NCBI GenBank assembly: GCA_007571275.1 | Contig: RKRS01000234.1 | Coordinates: forward strand, 1 to 37,197 | From: Dehalococcoidia bacterium | GTDB taxonomy: Bacteria > Chloroflexota > Dehalococcoidia > Bin125 | Length of the DNA: 37,197 bases | Reading direction: 5' to 3' | In this document: positions 10,584 through 18,349 of the stretch, one piece after another | Numbering within the stretch: position 1 is the first letter of the stretch | How the letters are laid out: each line of letters begins with the position of its first letter | Notes under the pieces: generated by a model | The model's input: only the letters and a program-made list of their open reading frames with translations | Told to the model about the DNA's origin: nothing | The model's database searches: none | Position numbers and translations under genes: made by a program

Positions 10584-11368
10584 TGCCATCAGTGCTGGAA
10601 CGTATCGTCGCCGACACTCGCGCCTCGGTCGCTGAGCGTCAGCATAGGATGCCGCTCGAAGCGTTGAGTCAGCTCGCCGCTCAGCGAACTGCACGCAACG
10701 ATTTCGTTGCGGCGCTGCATCAGCCGGGCGTTGGGCTGATTGCCGAGATCAAGCGCGGCTCTCCATCCAAAGGACTCTTCGCGCCCGACCTGTCGCCGGC
10801 GAACCTCGCCCGGACCTACCGCAGCATCGGCGCGATTGCCGTGTCCGTGCTCACCTCAGCGGCGTTCTTTGCCACCGACGATGATCTGCGCCAGACGGCT
10901 GAAGCGCTCGCGGATAGCGCGCTGCCGCTACTGCGTAAGGAGTTTCACGTTGACGCGTATCAGGTGGTGGAAGCGGCGGCGCTGGGCGCCGACGCCTATC
11001 TGCTGATCGCCAAGACACTCAGCGCTGCCGAGCTGTCGGAGCTGTCACAGGTTGGAACAGCGGTTGGCTTGACCGCGTTCGTCGAAGTGACCGATGAACG
11101 CGAAGTGTCGATGGCGCTCGAGGCCGGCGCGGCGGCGATTGGTATCAACAACCGAAATCTGCATACATTCGAGGAAGACCTGGGCACCACCGAACGTCTG
11201 CGTAACCAGATTCCGTCCTCAGTCCCGGTCGTGGCGGCCAGCGGCGTGCGGACTCGGGAGGATATGCAGCGGATGGAAGCATGTGGCGTCAACGCGGTGT
11301 TGATCGGCGAAGCGCTGTCCTCAGCTGCTGACCCGCGCGGCAAGGCGCGAGAGTTGTTGGGACGATGA
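10583..11368 (+). CDS. trpC: Indole-3-glycerol phosphate synthase
   Basis: TIM-barrel enzyme that cyclises CdRP to indole-3-glycerol phosphate. Shows AEIKRGSPSKG (Glu55, Lys57), VLTSAAFF, LLRKEFHVD (catalytic Lys119), FVEVTDE (Glu168), GINNRNLHTF (Asn190) and VLIGEAL. The beta-7 motif usually written ESG(I/V) reads ASGV here: Ala219 replaces a Glu found in nearly all homologues, while the adjacent Ser220 is kept. The ATG at 10583, overlapping the trpD stop (TAATG), gives 261 residues, the normal length; an earlier ATG at 10541 would overlap trpD more. The stop overlaps trpF by 4 nt (ATGA). Confidence 0.93.
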   Translation: MPSVLERIVADTRASVAERQHRMPLEALSQLAAQRTARNDFVAALHQPGVGLIAEIKRGSPSKGLFAPDLSPANLARTYRSIGAIAVSVLTSAAFFATDDDLRQTAEALADSALPLLRKEFHVDAYQVVEAAALGADAYLLIAKTLSAAELSELSQVGTAVGLTAFVEVTDEREVSMALEAGAAAIGINNRNLHTFEEDLGTTERLRNQIPSSVPVVAASGVRTREDMQRMEACGVNAVLIGEALSSAADPRGKARELLGR

Positions 11369-12048
11369 CGTTCGTCAAGATCTGTTCCGTTCGAGCGGTT
11401 GAACACGCGGAGTGGGCGCGCGAGGCCGGCGCGGATGCGATTGGCATGATCTTTGCTGACGCGCCACGGCGGATTGAGATGAACGTGGCCAGGGCCGTCA
11501 GACGCGCGCTGGGCCCGCGTGTCGAGATTTTGGAATCAAACATCGAGACTATCGAGCGTGAGCGCCGCGCCGCCGACCAACCGCTGCTGGTCGGGGTGTT
11601 TGCCAGGCAGTCGATCGATGAGATTGAGCGCGTGCTCGATCAGGTTGATCTCGACCTGGTGCAGTTGAGCGGCGGTGAGCACCCGGCCCTGGCTGGTCGT
11701 GTGCGGCGCATCGTGGTACGCGCCGTGCATGTATCTGAGGGCATGAACGCTCGCTCCGTTCTGCGCGAAATCGAACGCGCGCCGAACACCATCGCGCATC
11801 TGGACGCGAAGTCGAAACAGGGCGGTGGAACCGGACAGCGGATCGATTGGTCCCTGGCAGCCGAGGTTGCCGCCAAACGACCGCTTGTGCTGGCCGGTGG
11901 ACTGAATCCCGAAAACGTCGGCGAGGCGGTCCGATTCGTTCGTCCGTGGGCCGTTGATGTGTCGTCCGGGGTTGAGACCAAGGGCGAGAAGGATCGAGAC
12001 AAAATCCGTGCGTTTATCGCGGCGGCGAAAGGCGGCGATGCGTCGTGA
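11365..12048 (+). CDS. trpF: Phosphoribosylanthranilate isomerase
   Basis: Amadori rearrangement of PRA to CdRP. Catalytic Cys7 in KICS and Asp147 in AHLDAK are present, as are LAGGLNPENV and DVSSGVETKGEKD at the phosphate site. Two usual signatures are altered: KICG reads KICS and QLHGDE reads QLSGGE. There are also about 15 extra residues around 50-70 relative to the common length of about 205. These differences make it a divergent but probably active TrpF; gene order supports the call. It starts at the ATG inside ATGA shared with trpC and ends in GTGA shared with trpB. Confidence 0.9.
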   Translation: MTFVKICSVRAVEHAEWAREAGADAIGMIFADAPRRIEMNVARAVRRALGPRVEILESNIETIERERRAADQPLLVGVFARQSIDEIERVLDQVDLDLVQLSGGEHPALAGRVRRIVVRAVHVSEGMNARSVLREIERAPNTIAHLDAKSKQGGGTGQRIDWSLAAEVAAKRPLVLAGGLNPENVGEAVRFVRPWAVDVSSGVETKGEKDRDKIRAFIAAAKGGDAS

Positions 12049-13226
12049 CGAAAGAAAGCGGGGCCTTTGGGCCGTTCGGCGGTCAGTTTGCGCCCGAGAC
12101 GTTGATGCCAGCGCTGTTTGAGCTGGAAGCAGCCTGGTCAGAGGCTCAGGCTGATGCTGAGTTCCTCGCAGAGCTTGACAGTCTGTTGCGTGACTATGTT
12201 GGTCGTGAGACGCCGCTCACTCATGCTGCCCGCCTCTCGGAGCAGCTTGGCGGCGCACAGATTTGGCTCAAACGCGAAGACCTGGCCCACACTGGGGCGC
12301 ACAAGATCAACAACGCGCTCGGTCAGGTACTGCTGGCCAAGCGCATGGGCAAGCCGCGGATCATCGCCGAGACCGGCGCTGGTCAGCACGGCGTCGCCAC
12401 GGCGACGGCCTGTGCGCGCTTCGGCCTCGAGTGCGTCGTCTACATGGGCGCCGAGGATGTGCGACGGCAGGCGCTGAACGTCTTTCGCATGGGACTGCTG
12501 GGCGCTGAGGTCGTGCCTGTCGACTCCGGCGCGCGGACGCTCAAGGACGCGATCAATGAGGCGATCCGCGACTGGGTCACCAACGTGCGCACGACGCATT
12601 ACCTGATCGGCAGCGCGATCGGTCCGCATCCCTACCCCGTGATCGTGCGCGAATTGCAGTCCTGCATCGGACGCGAGGCCAGGCAGCAGCTACAGGAGAA
12701 GATCGGCAGGTTGCCTGATGTCGCCATCGCCTGCGTTGGCGGCGGTAGCAACGCGATCGGTCTGTTTCATCCACTCATCGATGATCCTGTCCGCCTGATC
12801 GGTGTTGAGGCTGCAGGCGAAGGCTTGGCGGCGCGTCACGCGGCGACCCTCTCCGCAGGATCGCCCGGAGTGCTACACGGCACACGCACCTACGTCCTTC
12901 AGGATGAACACGGCCAAATCACGGAAGCGCACTCGATCTCCGCCGGTCTCGATTACCCCGGCGTTGGCCCCGAGCACGCCTGGTTGATGTTGACTGAGCG
13001 AGCCGAGTATGTCTCGGTGACGGACGACGAAGCGCTCGAGGGGTTGAAACTCCTCTCGGAAACCGAGGGCATTATTCCTGCCCTGGAAACCGCGCACGCG
13101 ATCGCCTACGCAGCAACGTTGGCTCCGACCATGAGTTCGGATGAGACGATCCTGATCGGACTGTCAGGTCGTGGCGACAAGGACGTCGAGATCGTTCGCG
13201 ACGCATTGACGCTTCGCTCATCGTGA
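12045..13226 (+). CDS. trpB: Tryptophan synthase beta chain
   Basis: PLP-dependent condensation of indole with serine. FGPFGGQFAPETLMPAL opens the protein, Lys87 in HTGAHKINN binds PLP, Glu109 in ETGAGQHG is the catalytic acid, and GGGSN at 232-236 binds the cofactor phosphate. Numbering of Lys87 and Glu109 matches the Salmonella enzyme. DYPGVGPEHA and EGIIPALE(T/S)AHA follow. It is a TrpB1-type subunit of 393 residues that works with TrpA. The GTG start overlaps the trpF stop (GTGA), and the stop overlaps the GTG of the next gene in the same way. The CPBP gene separates it from trpA. Confidence 0.97.
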   Translation: MTKESGAFGPFGGQFAPETLMPALFELEAAWSEAQADAEFLAELDSLLRDYVGRETPLTHAARLSEQLGGAQIWLKREDLAHTGAHKINNALGQVLLAKRMGKPRIIAETGAGQHGVATATACARFGLECVVYMGAEDVRRQALNVFRMGLLGAEVVPVDSGARTLKDAINEAIRDWVTNVRTTHYLIGSAIGPHPYPVIVRELQSCIGREARQQLQEKIGRLPDVAIACVGGGSNAIGLFHPLIDDPVRLIGVEAAGEGLAARHAATLSAGSPGVLHGTRTYVLQDEHGQITEAHSISAGLDYPGVGPEHAWLMLTERAEYVSVTDDEALEGLKLLSETEGIIPALETAHAIAYAATLAPTMSSDETILIGLSGRGDKDVEIVRDALTLRSS

Positions 13227-13972
13227 CAACCGGTGACCCGCAAGTAACGCAGCCTGTCCCCCAGCCCGAGGACCGCGGGATGGCCGGCTTCCGACTGATC
13301 GGCTGGGGATTGCTGTGCGCGCTGGGTTGGTTCGTGGTGTTGTTGGTCACTGGGTGGATCGTCGCAACCATCGATGGAGAGACCCCAGCGACCAGCGAAG
13401 CGGGAATGCTCGTTGAGGTGATCGGACAGGGAGTCGGAGGCATTGTCGGTTGGCTGGTGCTACCGAAGCTGGTTCTGCGGCGGCTCGGACAGTCTGCGCT
13501 CATCTCATGGCGACGTCCACAGCGCGCTGATTTCGCTTGGGCCGCCGGTGGACTGCTGGCGATCTATGCAGTGCTGTATGTCTACACGGCAATCGTCAGC
13601 GCCGCGGGTCTGGAGTCGCTGGAGCCGCAATCGACGATTGACGAAAGCCGACTGTACGTCCATACGTCAGTCATGGTTGGGTTGGGAATCCTGGTCATCG
13701 TCTGCGCGCCGATCTATGAGGAGGCCTTCGCGCGCGGCCTCCTGCTCGGAGGGTTACGACCCCACTGGGGTATGATTCCCGCGTTTCTCGTATCGTCATC
13801 AGTGTTTTCCGCGTTGCATGCCGATTTGGGCAGCCTGATTCCCTTTACCCTCGCCGGGGTGATACTGGGGGTCGTGTACTTGCGCAGCGGATCGCTGACC
13901 GCAGCCTCAATGACGCATGTCAGCTTCAACGTAATCGGCTTCTCCGCGACGCTGGTACAGCAACTTGGTTGA
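13223..13972 (+). CDS. CPBP-family intramembrane metalloprotease within the trp operon
   Basis: 249 residues, about six to eight hydrophobic segments from residue 25 onward. The three CPBP (CAAX protease and bacteriocin-processing, formerly Abi) motifs are intact: EExxxR as EEAFAR at 166-171, FxxxH as FSALH at 195-199, and HxxxN as HVSFN at 232-236. Family members are glutamic/metallo-type membrane proteases or scaffolds. The GTG start lies in GTGA with the trpB stop, so it is translationally coupled, and trpA follows after 21 nt. No link with tryptophan synthesis is established; the gene could be a passenger or could act on a membrane process co-regulated with the operon. Confidence 0.88.
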   Translation: MTTGDPQVTQPVPQPEDRGMAGFRLIGWGLLCALGWFVVLLVTGWIVATIDGETPATSEAGMLVEVIGQGVGGIVGWLVLPKLVLRRLGQSALISWRRPQRADFAWAAGGLLAIYAVLYVYTAIVSAAGLESLEPQSTIDESRLYVHTSVMVGLGILVIVCAPIYEEAFARGLLLGGLRPHWGMIPAFLVSSSVFSALHADLGSLIPFTLAGVILGVVYLRSGSLTAASMTHVSFNVIGFSATLVQQLG

Positions 13973-13993
13973 CGCAATGTTGGATGGCACGGG

Positions 13994-14869
13994 ATGACTG
14001 AACTGGGCAGGCGCTACCGGGAGGCTTTTGATGCATCAGAGGCTCAGGGAGACGGCCCGTTGGTCTTTCCCTTCCTGGCTGCCGGATTTCCGTCGCCGGA
14101 GGAGACGCCGGACCTGGTTCGCGCCGCGCTCCGAGGCGGCGCTGGCGGACTGGAAATCGGCGTCCCGTTCTCAGACCCACTTGCCGATGGCCCCGCCCAT
14201 CAGCGGGCGTACACGGTCGCTCTCGCTGCGGGAGCGGCCCTGGAGACCGCGCTCGAGGCGGTCCGCTGCGCTCGTGAGGCGGCGCCCGATGCGCCGATCA
14301 CGCTGATGGGCTATCTCAATCCGTTTCTGTCCTTCGGAGCGTCGATCCGTAGCGCTATCGGTACACCCGGTGACGCAGTCGGTCAGCCGTTGGATGCGCT
14401 GGCGCAACGCATGGCTGAGGCAGGCGCTGACGGTGTAATCGTCGTCGACCTGCCGGTGGATGAGTCGGACGCGGCGCGTGAGGTCTTCGCCAGGCACGGA
14501 ATCTCGATGATCTATCTGCTGGCGCCTACTTCGACCGAGGAGCGGATTGCCGCTGTGGCGGAGCGAGCCTCAGGTTTCATCTACCTCGTCTCACTCACCG
14601 GAGTGACCGGCGCTCGCGAGCAGGTCGCCGCCGATTTTGAGGCGTTTGTCGGTCGGGTTCGCGCCTTGACTGATGCGCCGTTGGCAGTTGGCTTCGGCAT
14701 CAGCCGTCGCGAACATGTCGAAGAGGTCGGGAGATTGGTTCCTGCTGCTATTATCGGCTCAGCGCTGACCACAGCGATTGCGTCAGCGCCGAGCGATGGT
14801 CGCGTTGCGGCTGTCGAGCGATATCTCGAGGTGGTCACTGGCCGCCGGAGTGAAGAGACCAGCGAATGA
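13994..14869 (+). CDS. trpA: Tryptophan synthase alpha chain
   Basis: Splits indole-3-glycerol phosphate to indole and G3P and channels indole to TrpB. Catalytic Glu54 and Asp65 sit in LEIGVPFSDPLADGP, with MGYLNPF, VVDLPVDES, VSLTGVTGAR and VGFGIS further on. Between the NPF segment and the AEAGADGVIVVD strand there are roughly 16 more residues than in common TrpA proteins (about 118-134, Gly- and Pro-rich), which lengthens the total to 291. The ATG is preceded only by a weak GGATGG. It ends the trp operon proper; aroH follows after 180 nt. Confidence 0.95.
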   Translation: MTELGRRYREAFDASEAQGDGPLVFPFLAAGFPSPEETPDLVRAALRGGAGGLEIGVPFSDPLADGPAHQRAYTVALAAGAALETALEAVRCAREAAPDAPITLMGYLNPFLSFGASIRSAIGTPGDAVGQPLDALAQRMAEAGADGVIVVDLPVDESDAAREVFARHGISMIYLLAPTSTEERIAAVAERASGFIYLVSLTGVTGAREQVAADFEAFVGRVRALTDAPLAVGFGISRREHVEEVGRLVPAAIIGSALTTAIASAPSDGRVAAVERYLEVVTGRRSEETSE

Positions 14870-14922
14870 ACAACCGCACCCAATCGGGACAGCCACTGTT
14901 CATCAGCTGCGTCTATATCTCC

Positions 14923-14949
14923 GCGGCCGGCGTCTTTGAGGCCGGTCGC
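14923..14949 (+). terminator. Stem-loop after trpA, possible terminator or attenuator
   Basis: GCGGCCGGC (14923-14931) pairs with GCCGGTCGC (14941-14949): nine base pairs including one G-U, with a 9-nt loop. No T-tract follows, so it is not a classical intrinsic terminator. It sits alone in the 180-nt gap between trpA and aroH, where either operon end or read-through control could be placed. The rest of the gap shows no further gene. Confidence 0.35.
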
Positions 14950-15049
14950 TAGATCGCGTGCCGACGAGTCACGTTGGCGCGTTGATCGCACTGCTGCATC
15001 ACCCACCTGCCCCCACTCACTACCGCACGGAACCACTGAGCACCTGACG

Positions 15050-15454
15050 ATGCCGAACCATGAGCCTGAGGCTGTCTGGCGCTTGCGAGGCATTCGCGGC
15101 GCGACGACCGTCGCAACAAACTCACGCACCGACATCCTCGACGCTACCGAAGAGCTGTTGGGCGAGATGATCGTTCGCAACCGGATCGACGGCGGCGAAG
15201 TCGCCTCGGTCTGGTTCACGACCACGCCCGACCTCAATGCCGAGTTCCCGGCGGTTGTCGCGCGTCGCACGTTCAACTGGACGGACGCCGCGCTCATGTG
15301 CGGTCACGAGATGCAGGTACCCGGTTCGCTGTCCTCCTGTCTGAGGATCCTGCTACACGTCAATACGCCGCTGCGTCAGGATGAAGTCGAGCACGTCTAC
15401 CTGCGCGGGGCGCGAGTGTTGCGACCGGACTTGGCAGCGAATACCGGTGATTAA
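15050..15454 (+). CDS. aroH: Chorismate mutase, AroH (B. subtilis) type
   Basis: Trimeric monofunctional chorismate mutase that makes prephenate for TyrA and the phenylalanine branch. RLRGIRGATTV at the N-terminus, TTTPDLNAEFPA, CGHEMQVPGSLSSCLRILL (Cys, Glu and Arg of the active site) and HVYLRGARVLRPDL follow the B. subtilis enzyme closely in order and spacing. The frame is open upstream to 14936, but the ATG at 15050 gives 134 residues and puts the RGIRGATT motif about ten residues in, as in homologues. The Shine-Dalgarno is weak. aroF starts 73 nt downstream. Confidence 0.93.
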   Translation: MPNHEPEAVWRLRGIRGATTVATNSRTDILDATEELLGEMIVRNRIDGGEVASVWFTTTPDLNAEFPAVVARRTFNWTDAALMCGHEMQVPGSLSSCLRILLHVNTPLRQDEVEHVYLRGARVLRPDLAANTGD

Positions 15455-15527
15455 CGTTCAGTGGCGGCATGGCTGCCAAGATCCAGAAAGAACACGGTCA
15501 CAAACCGAGGAGCGAGAAGGTAACAAG

Positions 15528-16577
15528 ATGCTGATTGTCATGAAAATGGGCGCGACCGACGAGCAGGTTCGCGGCGTGCTCGCCAGGCTGAAGGAAGCCA
15601 ACCTCGAGGGTCATCTGTCTCCGGGCAAGGAGCGAGTGGTGATTGGCGCCGTCGGCGTCATCGGCGATCCGGACATTCGCTCCCAGATGGGACGCATGAG
15701 CGGTGTCGAGGAAGTGATCGCGATCTCACGTCCCTACAAGCTGACGGGTCGTGAGTTCCAGAAGAACGACACGGTGATTGAGGTCGGCGGCGTCAGGATC
15801 GGCGACGGCTCGATGGTCGTGATGGCCGGTCCCTGCTCGATCGAGAATGAAGAGCACATGGTCACGACCGCCAGGGCTGTGGCCGCCTCGGGCGCGCAGG
15901 TTCTGCGCGGCGGGGCCTTCAAGCCTCGCACGTCGCCGTACGCCTTCCGCGGGCTCGGGGAAGAAGGCCTGCAACACCTGGCCGCGGCTCGTGACGAGAC
16001 CGGCCTCCCGGTGATTACTGAGGTGATGGAAGCGCGCGACGTGGAACTGGTCGCGCGTTACGCCGACATCCTGCAAATCGGCACGCGCAACATGCAGAAC
16101 TTCATGTTGCTCGATGAGGTTGGACTGGCGCGTAAGCCAGTCATGCTCAAGCGCGGTCTCTCGGCCACAATCGACGAGTGGCTGCTGGCTGCCGAGTACA
16201 TCATGGCCAAGGGTAACCGCGACGTCATCCTCTGCGAGCGTGGTATCCGCACGTTTGAAACGTCGACCCGCAACACGCTGGATCTGTCCGCGATCCCGGT
16301 GGTCAAGCGACTGAGCCACCTGCCAATCGTCAGTGACCCCGCGCATGGCACCGGTCACTGGTATCTGGTCGAGCCGATGGCTCGCGCCTCCATGGCGGTC
16401 GGCGCCGATGGCCTCATGGTCGAAGTACATCCCAACCCTGACCACGCGCTGTCTGACGGTCCGCAGTCGCTGACGTTCGAGAACTTCGACTCGCTGATGC
16501 GTTCGCTCGATCGGGTCGGCGAGGCGGTCGGTCGTCCATTGGCGGCGCAGCCACAGCTGGCCGCGGTCGGTGACTAG
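15528..16577 (+). CDS. aroF: 3-deoxy-7-phosphoheptulonate synthase (DAHP synthase), type I-beta with ferredoxin-like domain
   Basis: Condenses PEP and erythrose-4-phosphate at the entry of the shikimate pathway. Residues 1-70 (MLIVMKMGATDEQV onward) form the ferredoxin-like regulatory domain known from Thermotoga maritima, where it mediates Tyr/Phe inhibition; the catalytic barrel has MAGPCSIENEEH (metal Cys103), RGGAFKPRTSPY, GTRNMQNF, KRGLSAT and SDPAHGTG. All catalytic signatures are present. The start is set by GAGAAGG 7 nt before ATG 15528, giving 349 residues. It is the last plus-strand gene of the aromatic cluster and converges with the coiled-coil gene. Confidence 0.95.
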   Translation: MLIVMKMGATDEQVRGVLARLKEANLEGHLSPGKERVVIGAVGVIGDPDIRSQMGRMSGVEEVIAISRPYKLTGREFQKNDTVIEVGGVRIGDGSMVVMAGPCSIENEEHMVTTARAVAASGAQVLRGGAFKPRTSPYAFRGLGEEGLQHLAAARDETGLPVITEVMEARDVELVARYADILQIGTRNMQNFMLLDEVGLARKPVMLKRGLSATIDEWLLAAEYIMAKGNRDVILCERGIRTFETSTRNTLDLSAIPVVKRLSHLPIVSDPAHGTGHWYLVEPMARASMAVGADGLMVEVHPNPDHALSDGPQSLTFENFDSLMRSLDRVGEAVGRPLAAQPQLAAVGD

Positions 16578-16628
16578 GACAACAGCGTCGCGCGCAAATG
16601 TTCACGCCGATGAAAGCTGCTCGCCCCG

Positions 16629-17213
16629 CTACACCTCACTGGTCAGAGCGCGGCGGGCAGCCTCATCGCGTTGTTCGACGGCCTGCGAGCGTTCGCCCTG
16701 TTCGAGCTTGACTTCCAGCTGAGTGACCGCGGACGTGACCGAGGTCTGCATCGTGCGTAGCTGATCGTTGAGCCGCCGTAGCATCTCCAACGAGTATCGG
16801 TCTGCCTCCAGCGCCTGCGAGACCGCTTCGGCGGTCGCCTGTCCGCGGACCGCCGCGGCTTCCTGATTGGCGCGTGTGATGGTTTCCGTTGCTGACTGGT
16901 GAGCCTGGTCGACAATGCTCTGCGCCCGCGTCTCGGCTGCCTGCACCAGTTCGTGTACGGAAATCTGTTGCTCAGCGTCCTGTCTGGCCTGCTCGGCAAG
17001 GATGGCGGCCTCTTCCTGCGTATGACGAAGTAAACGCTCGCGTTCCTCGAGCAAACGTTGGGCGTGGTCGGCTGATGCTGGCGCAGCCATTCGCAATTGG
17101 TCGATGAGGTCGAGCAGTTGCTCGCGGTCGATGGTCCAGCCCGAGCCAAAACGGCTACGCCGCCCGGCGAGTATCGCCGCTTCGATCTGGTCGATCAGTT
17201 CTAGGAGGTCGAT
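16629..17213 (-). CDS. Coiled-coil protein associated with coaD/rsmD, with apparent ATC start
   Basis: Long alpha-helical protein rich in Glu, Gln, Arg and Ala (ERERLLRHTQEEAAILAEQA and similar), resembling the DivIVA/ATP-synthase-b-like proteins encoded beside coaD and rsmD in Firmicutes and Chloroflexota. The only usual start is TTG at 17096, but the frame upstream to a TAG at 17250-17252 encodes a convincing N-terminal domain (DLLELIDQIEAAILAGRR, then IDREQLLDLIDQLR) that such proteins normally have. That stretch contains no ATG, GTG or TTG. AGGAG at 17220-17224 lies 6 nt before an ATC at 17211-17213, exactly where family members begin. I therefore extend to 17213; a single-base sequence error or a non-canonical start are both possible. 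The cellular role is not established. Confidence 0.65.
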   Translation of the reverse strand: MDLLELIDQIEAAILAGRRSRFGSGWTIDREQLLDLIDQLRMAAPASADHAQRLLEERERLLRHTQEEAAILAEQARQDAEQQISVHELVQAAETRAQSIVDQAHQSATETITRANQEAAAVRGQATAEAVSQALEADRYSLEMLRRLNDQLRTMQTSVTSAVTQLEVKLEQGERSQAVEQRDEAARRALTSEV

Positions 17214-17288
17214 GATGAGCTCCTGCTCAGAATCCCGCCAGTACTGACTCTAGCGCGGGCGCGAGCGTGCGGATCAGTCAGGCAGATA

Positions 17289-17771
17289 TCAGCGCCGTGG
17301 AGGGCCGTATCTCTCGATCAGCGCTTCGGCGACGTTCGGCGGTACCAGGTCATCGACTGGATGCTTGAGGTAGGCAAGCTCGCGAATCCGGCTCGCGGAG
17401 ATGAACAGATGCTCATGTCCGGCCATCAGGAACACCGACTCGATGTGCGGGGCCATTTTCTTGTTCATCAGAGCCATATCGAACTCGGCTTCGAAGCCGG
17501 TGACGGCCCGAATCCCACGCACGAGCACGCTGGCCCCAACCTCATCGGCAAAGTTCACTACGAGTCCAGTGAATTTGGCCGCGCGAACGTTGTGACAATG
17601 CTTCGTCGCGCCTTCGATCATGGCAAGACGCTCATCGACACTGAAGGTTTCGCTTGAGCGTGGGTATATGGCCATCACGACCTCATCAAACATCCCTGCA
17701 GCGCGCTGCACGATGTCGAGATGACCGTTCGTGATGGGGTCGAAGCCGCCTGGGTAGAGCGCGATCGTCAT
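17289..17771 (-). CDS. coaD: Phosphopantetheine adenylyltransferase
   Basis: Transfers AMP from ATP to 4'-phosphopantetheine, making dephospho-CoA. ALYPGGFDPITNGHLDIV contains the nucleotidyltransferase HxGH-type motif as NGH, LVRGIRAVTGFEAEFDMA forms the pantetheine/ATP site, and FISASRIRELA is the ISSSxxR-like phosphate motif. The 160-residue length is standard. The ATG overlaps the rsmD stop (ATGA), so rsmD-coaD are coupled, the common arrangement in bacteria. Confidence 0.96.
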   Translation of the reverse strand: MTIALYPGGFDPITNGHLDIVQRAAGMFDEVVMAIYPRSSETFSVDERLAMIEGATKHCHNVRAAKFTGLVVNFADEVGASVLVRGIRAVTGFEAEFDMALMNKKMAPHIESVFLMAGHEHLFISASRIRELAYLKHPVDDLVPPNVAEALIERYGPPRR

Positions 17772-18349
17772 GTCAAGGCCTCCGCGCGATACGTGTCGAT
17801 AGCGCCGTCACCATAGCGCCGTTGATCAATTCGTACTAGTCCACCGATCTGTTCTGGCGGGGGTGGCACGCCTCCCGAGGCTCTCATCAGTCGTCGCCAG
17901 ATGGCGATCGCGCCTTCAGGAAAGTTTGCTCGTTCAACAAGCGTCTCAATCACCGGGCGCGCGTCGACGCGATACGGCGGGTCGATGAAAATCAGGTCAG
18001 GATCAAGTGGGATCCGAGAGAAGCAACGCTCGACCGGCAGTCGATGAACCCGCGCCCGCTCGCTGAGGTCGAGCCCGTCGAGATTACGCCGAATCACGGC
18101 GCAGGCGGGGCCGTTGCGCTCCACGAAATCGACCGTCGCCGCTCCGCGGCTCAACGCTTCGATACCGAGATATCCGGCTCCTGCGTAGAGATCAAGAACG
18201 CACGCGCCCTCAACGAGATCACGGATCTCGGGGCGATCGAAGATGGCTGATCTGAGAATCGCTGTGGCTGGTCTGGTGCCGTTCGCAGGCGAGCGCAGCC
18301 GCCGGCCTGCCAGCGCTCCGCCCACAATCCGCGGATGTGACTGTGACAC
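17768..18349 (-). CDS. rsmD: 16S rRNA (guanine966-N2)-methyltransferase RsmD-like
   Basis: SAM-dependent methyltransferase that modifies G966 of 16S rRNA. The N-terminus RIVGGALAGRRLRSP and TRPATAILRSAIFD match the RsmD family opening, VLDLYAGAGYLGIEALSRGA is the SAM-binding motif I, and FIDPPYR is the catalytic (D/N)PPY. After about residue 150 the sequence departs from common RsmD proteins (no EHSSR-like end), with a Gly/Pro-rich stretch around 160-167. Start is GTG at 18349, directly after the stop of the upstream gene, whose end supplies AGGAG. Overlaps coaD by 4 nt. Confidence 0.9.
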   Translation of the reverse strand: MSQSHPRIVGGALAGRRLRSPANGTRPATAILRSAIFDRPEIRDLVEGACVLDLYAGAGYLGIEALSRGAATVDFVERNGPACAVIRRNLDGLDLSERARVHRLPVERCFSRIPLDPDLIFIDPPYRVDARPVIETLVERANFPEGAIAIWRRLMRASGGVPPPPEQIGGLVRIDQRRYGDGAIDTYRAEALT

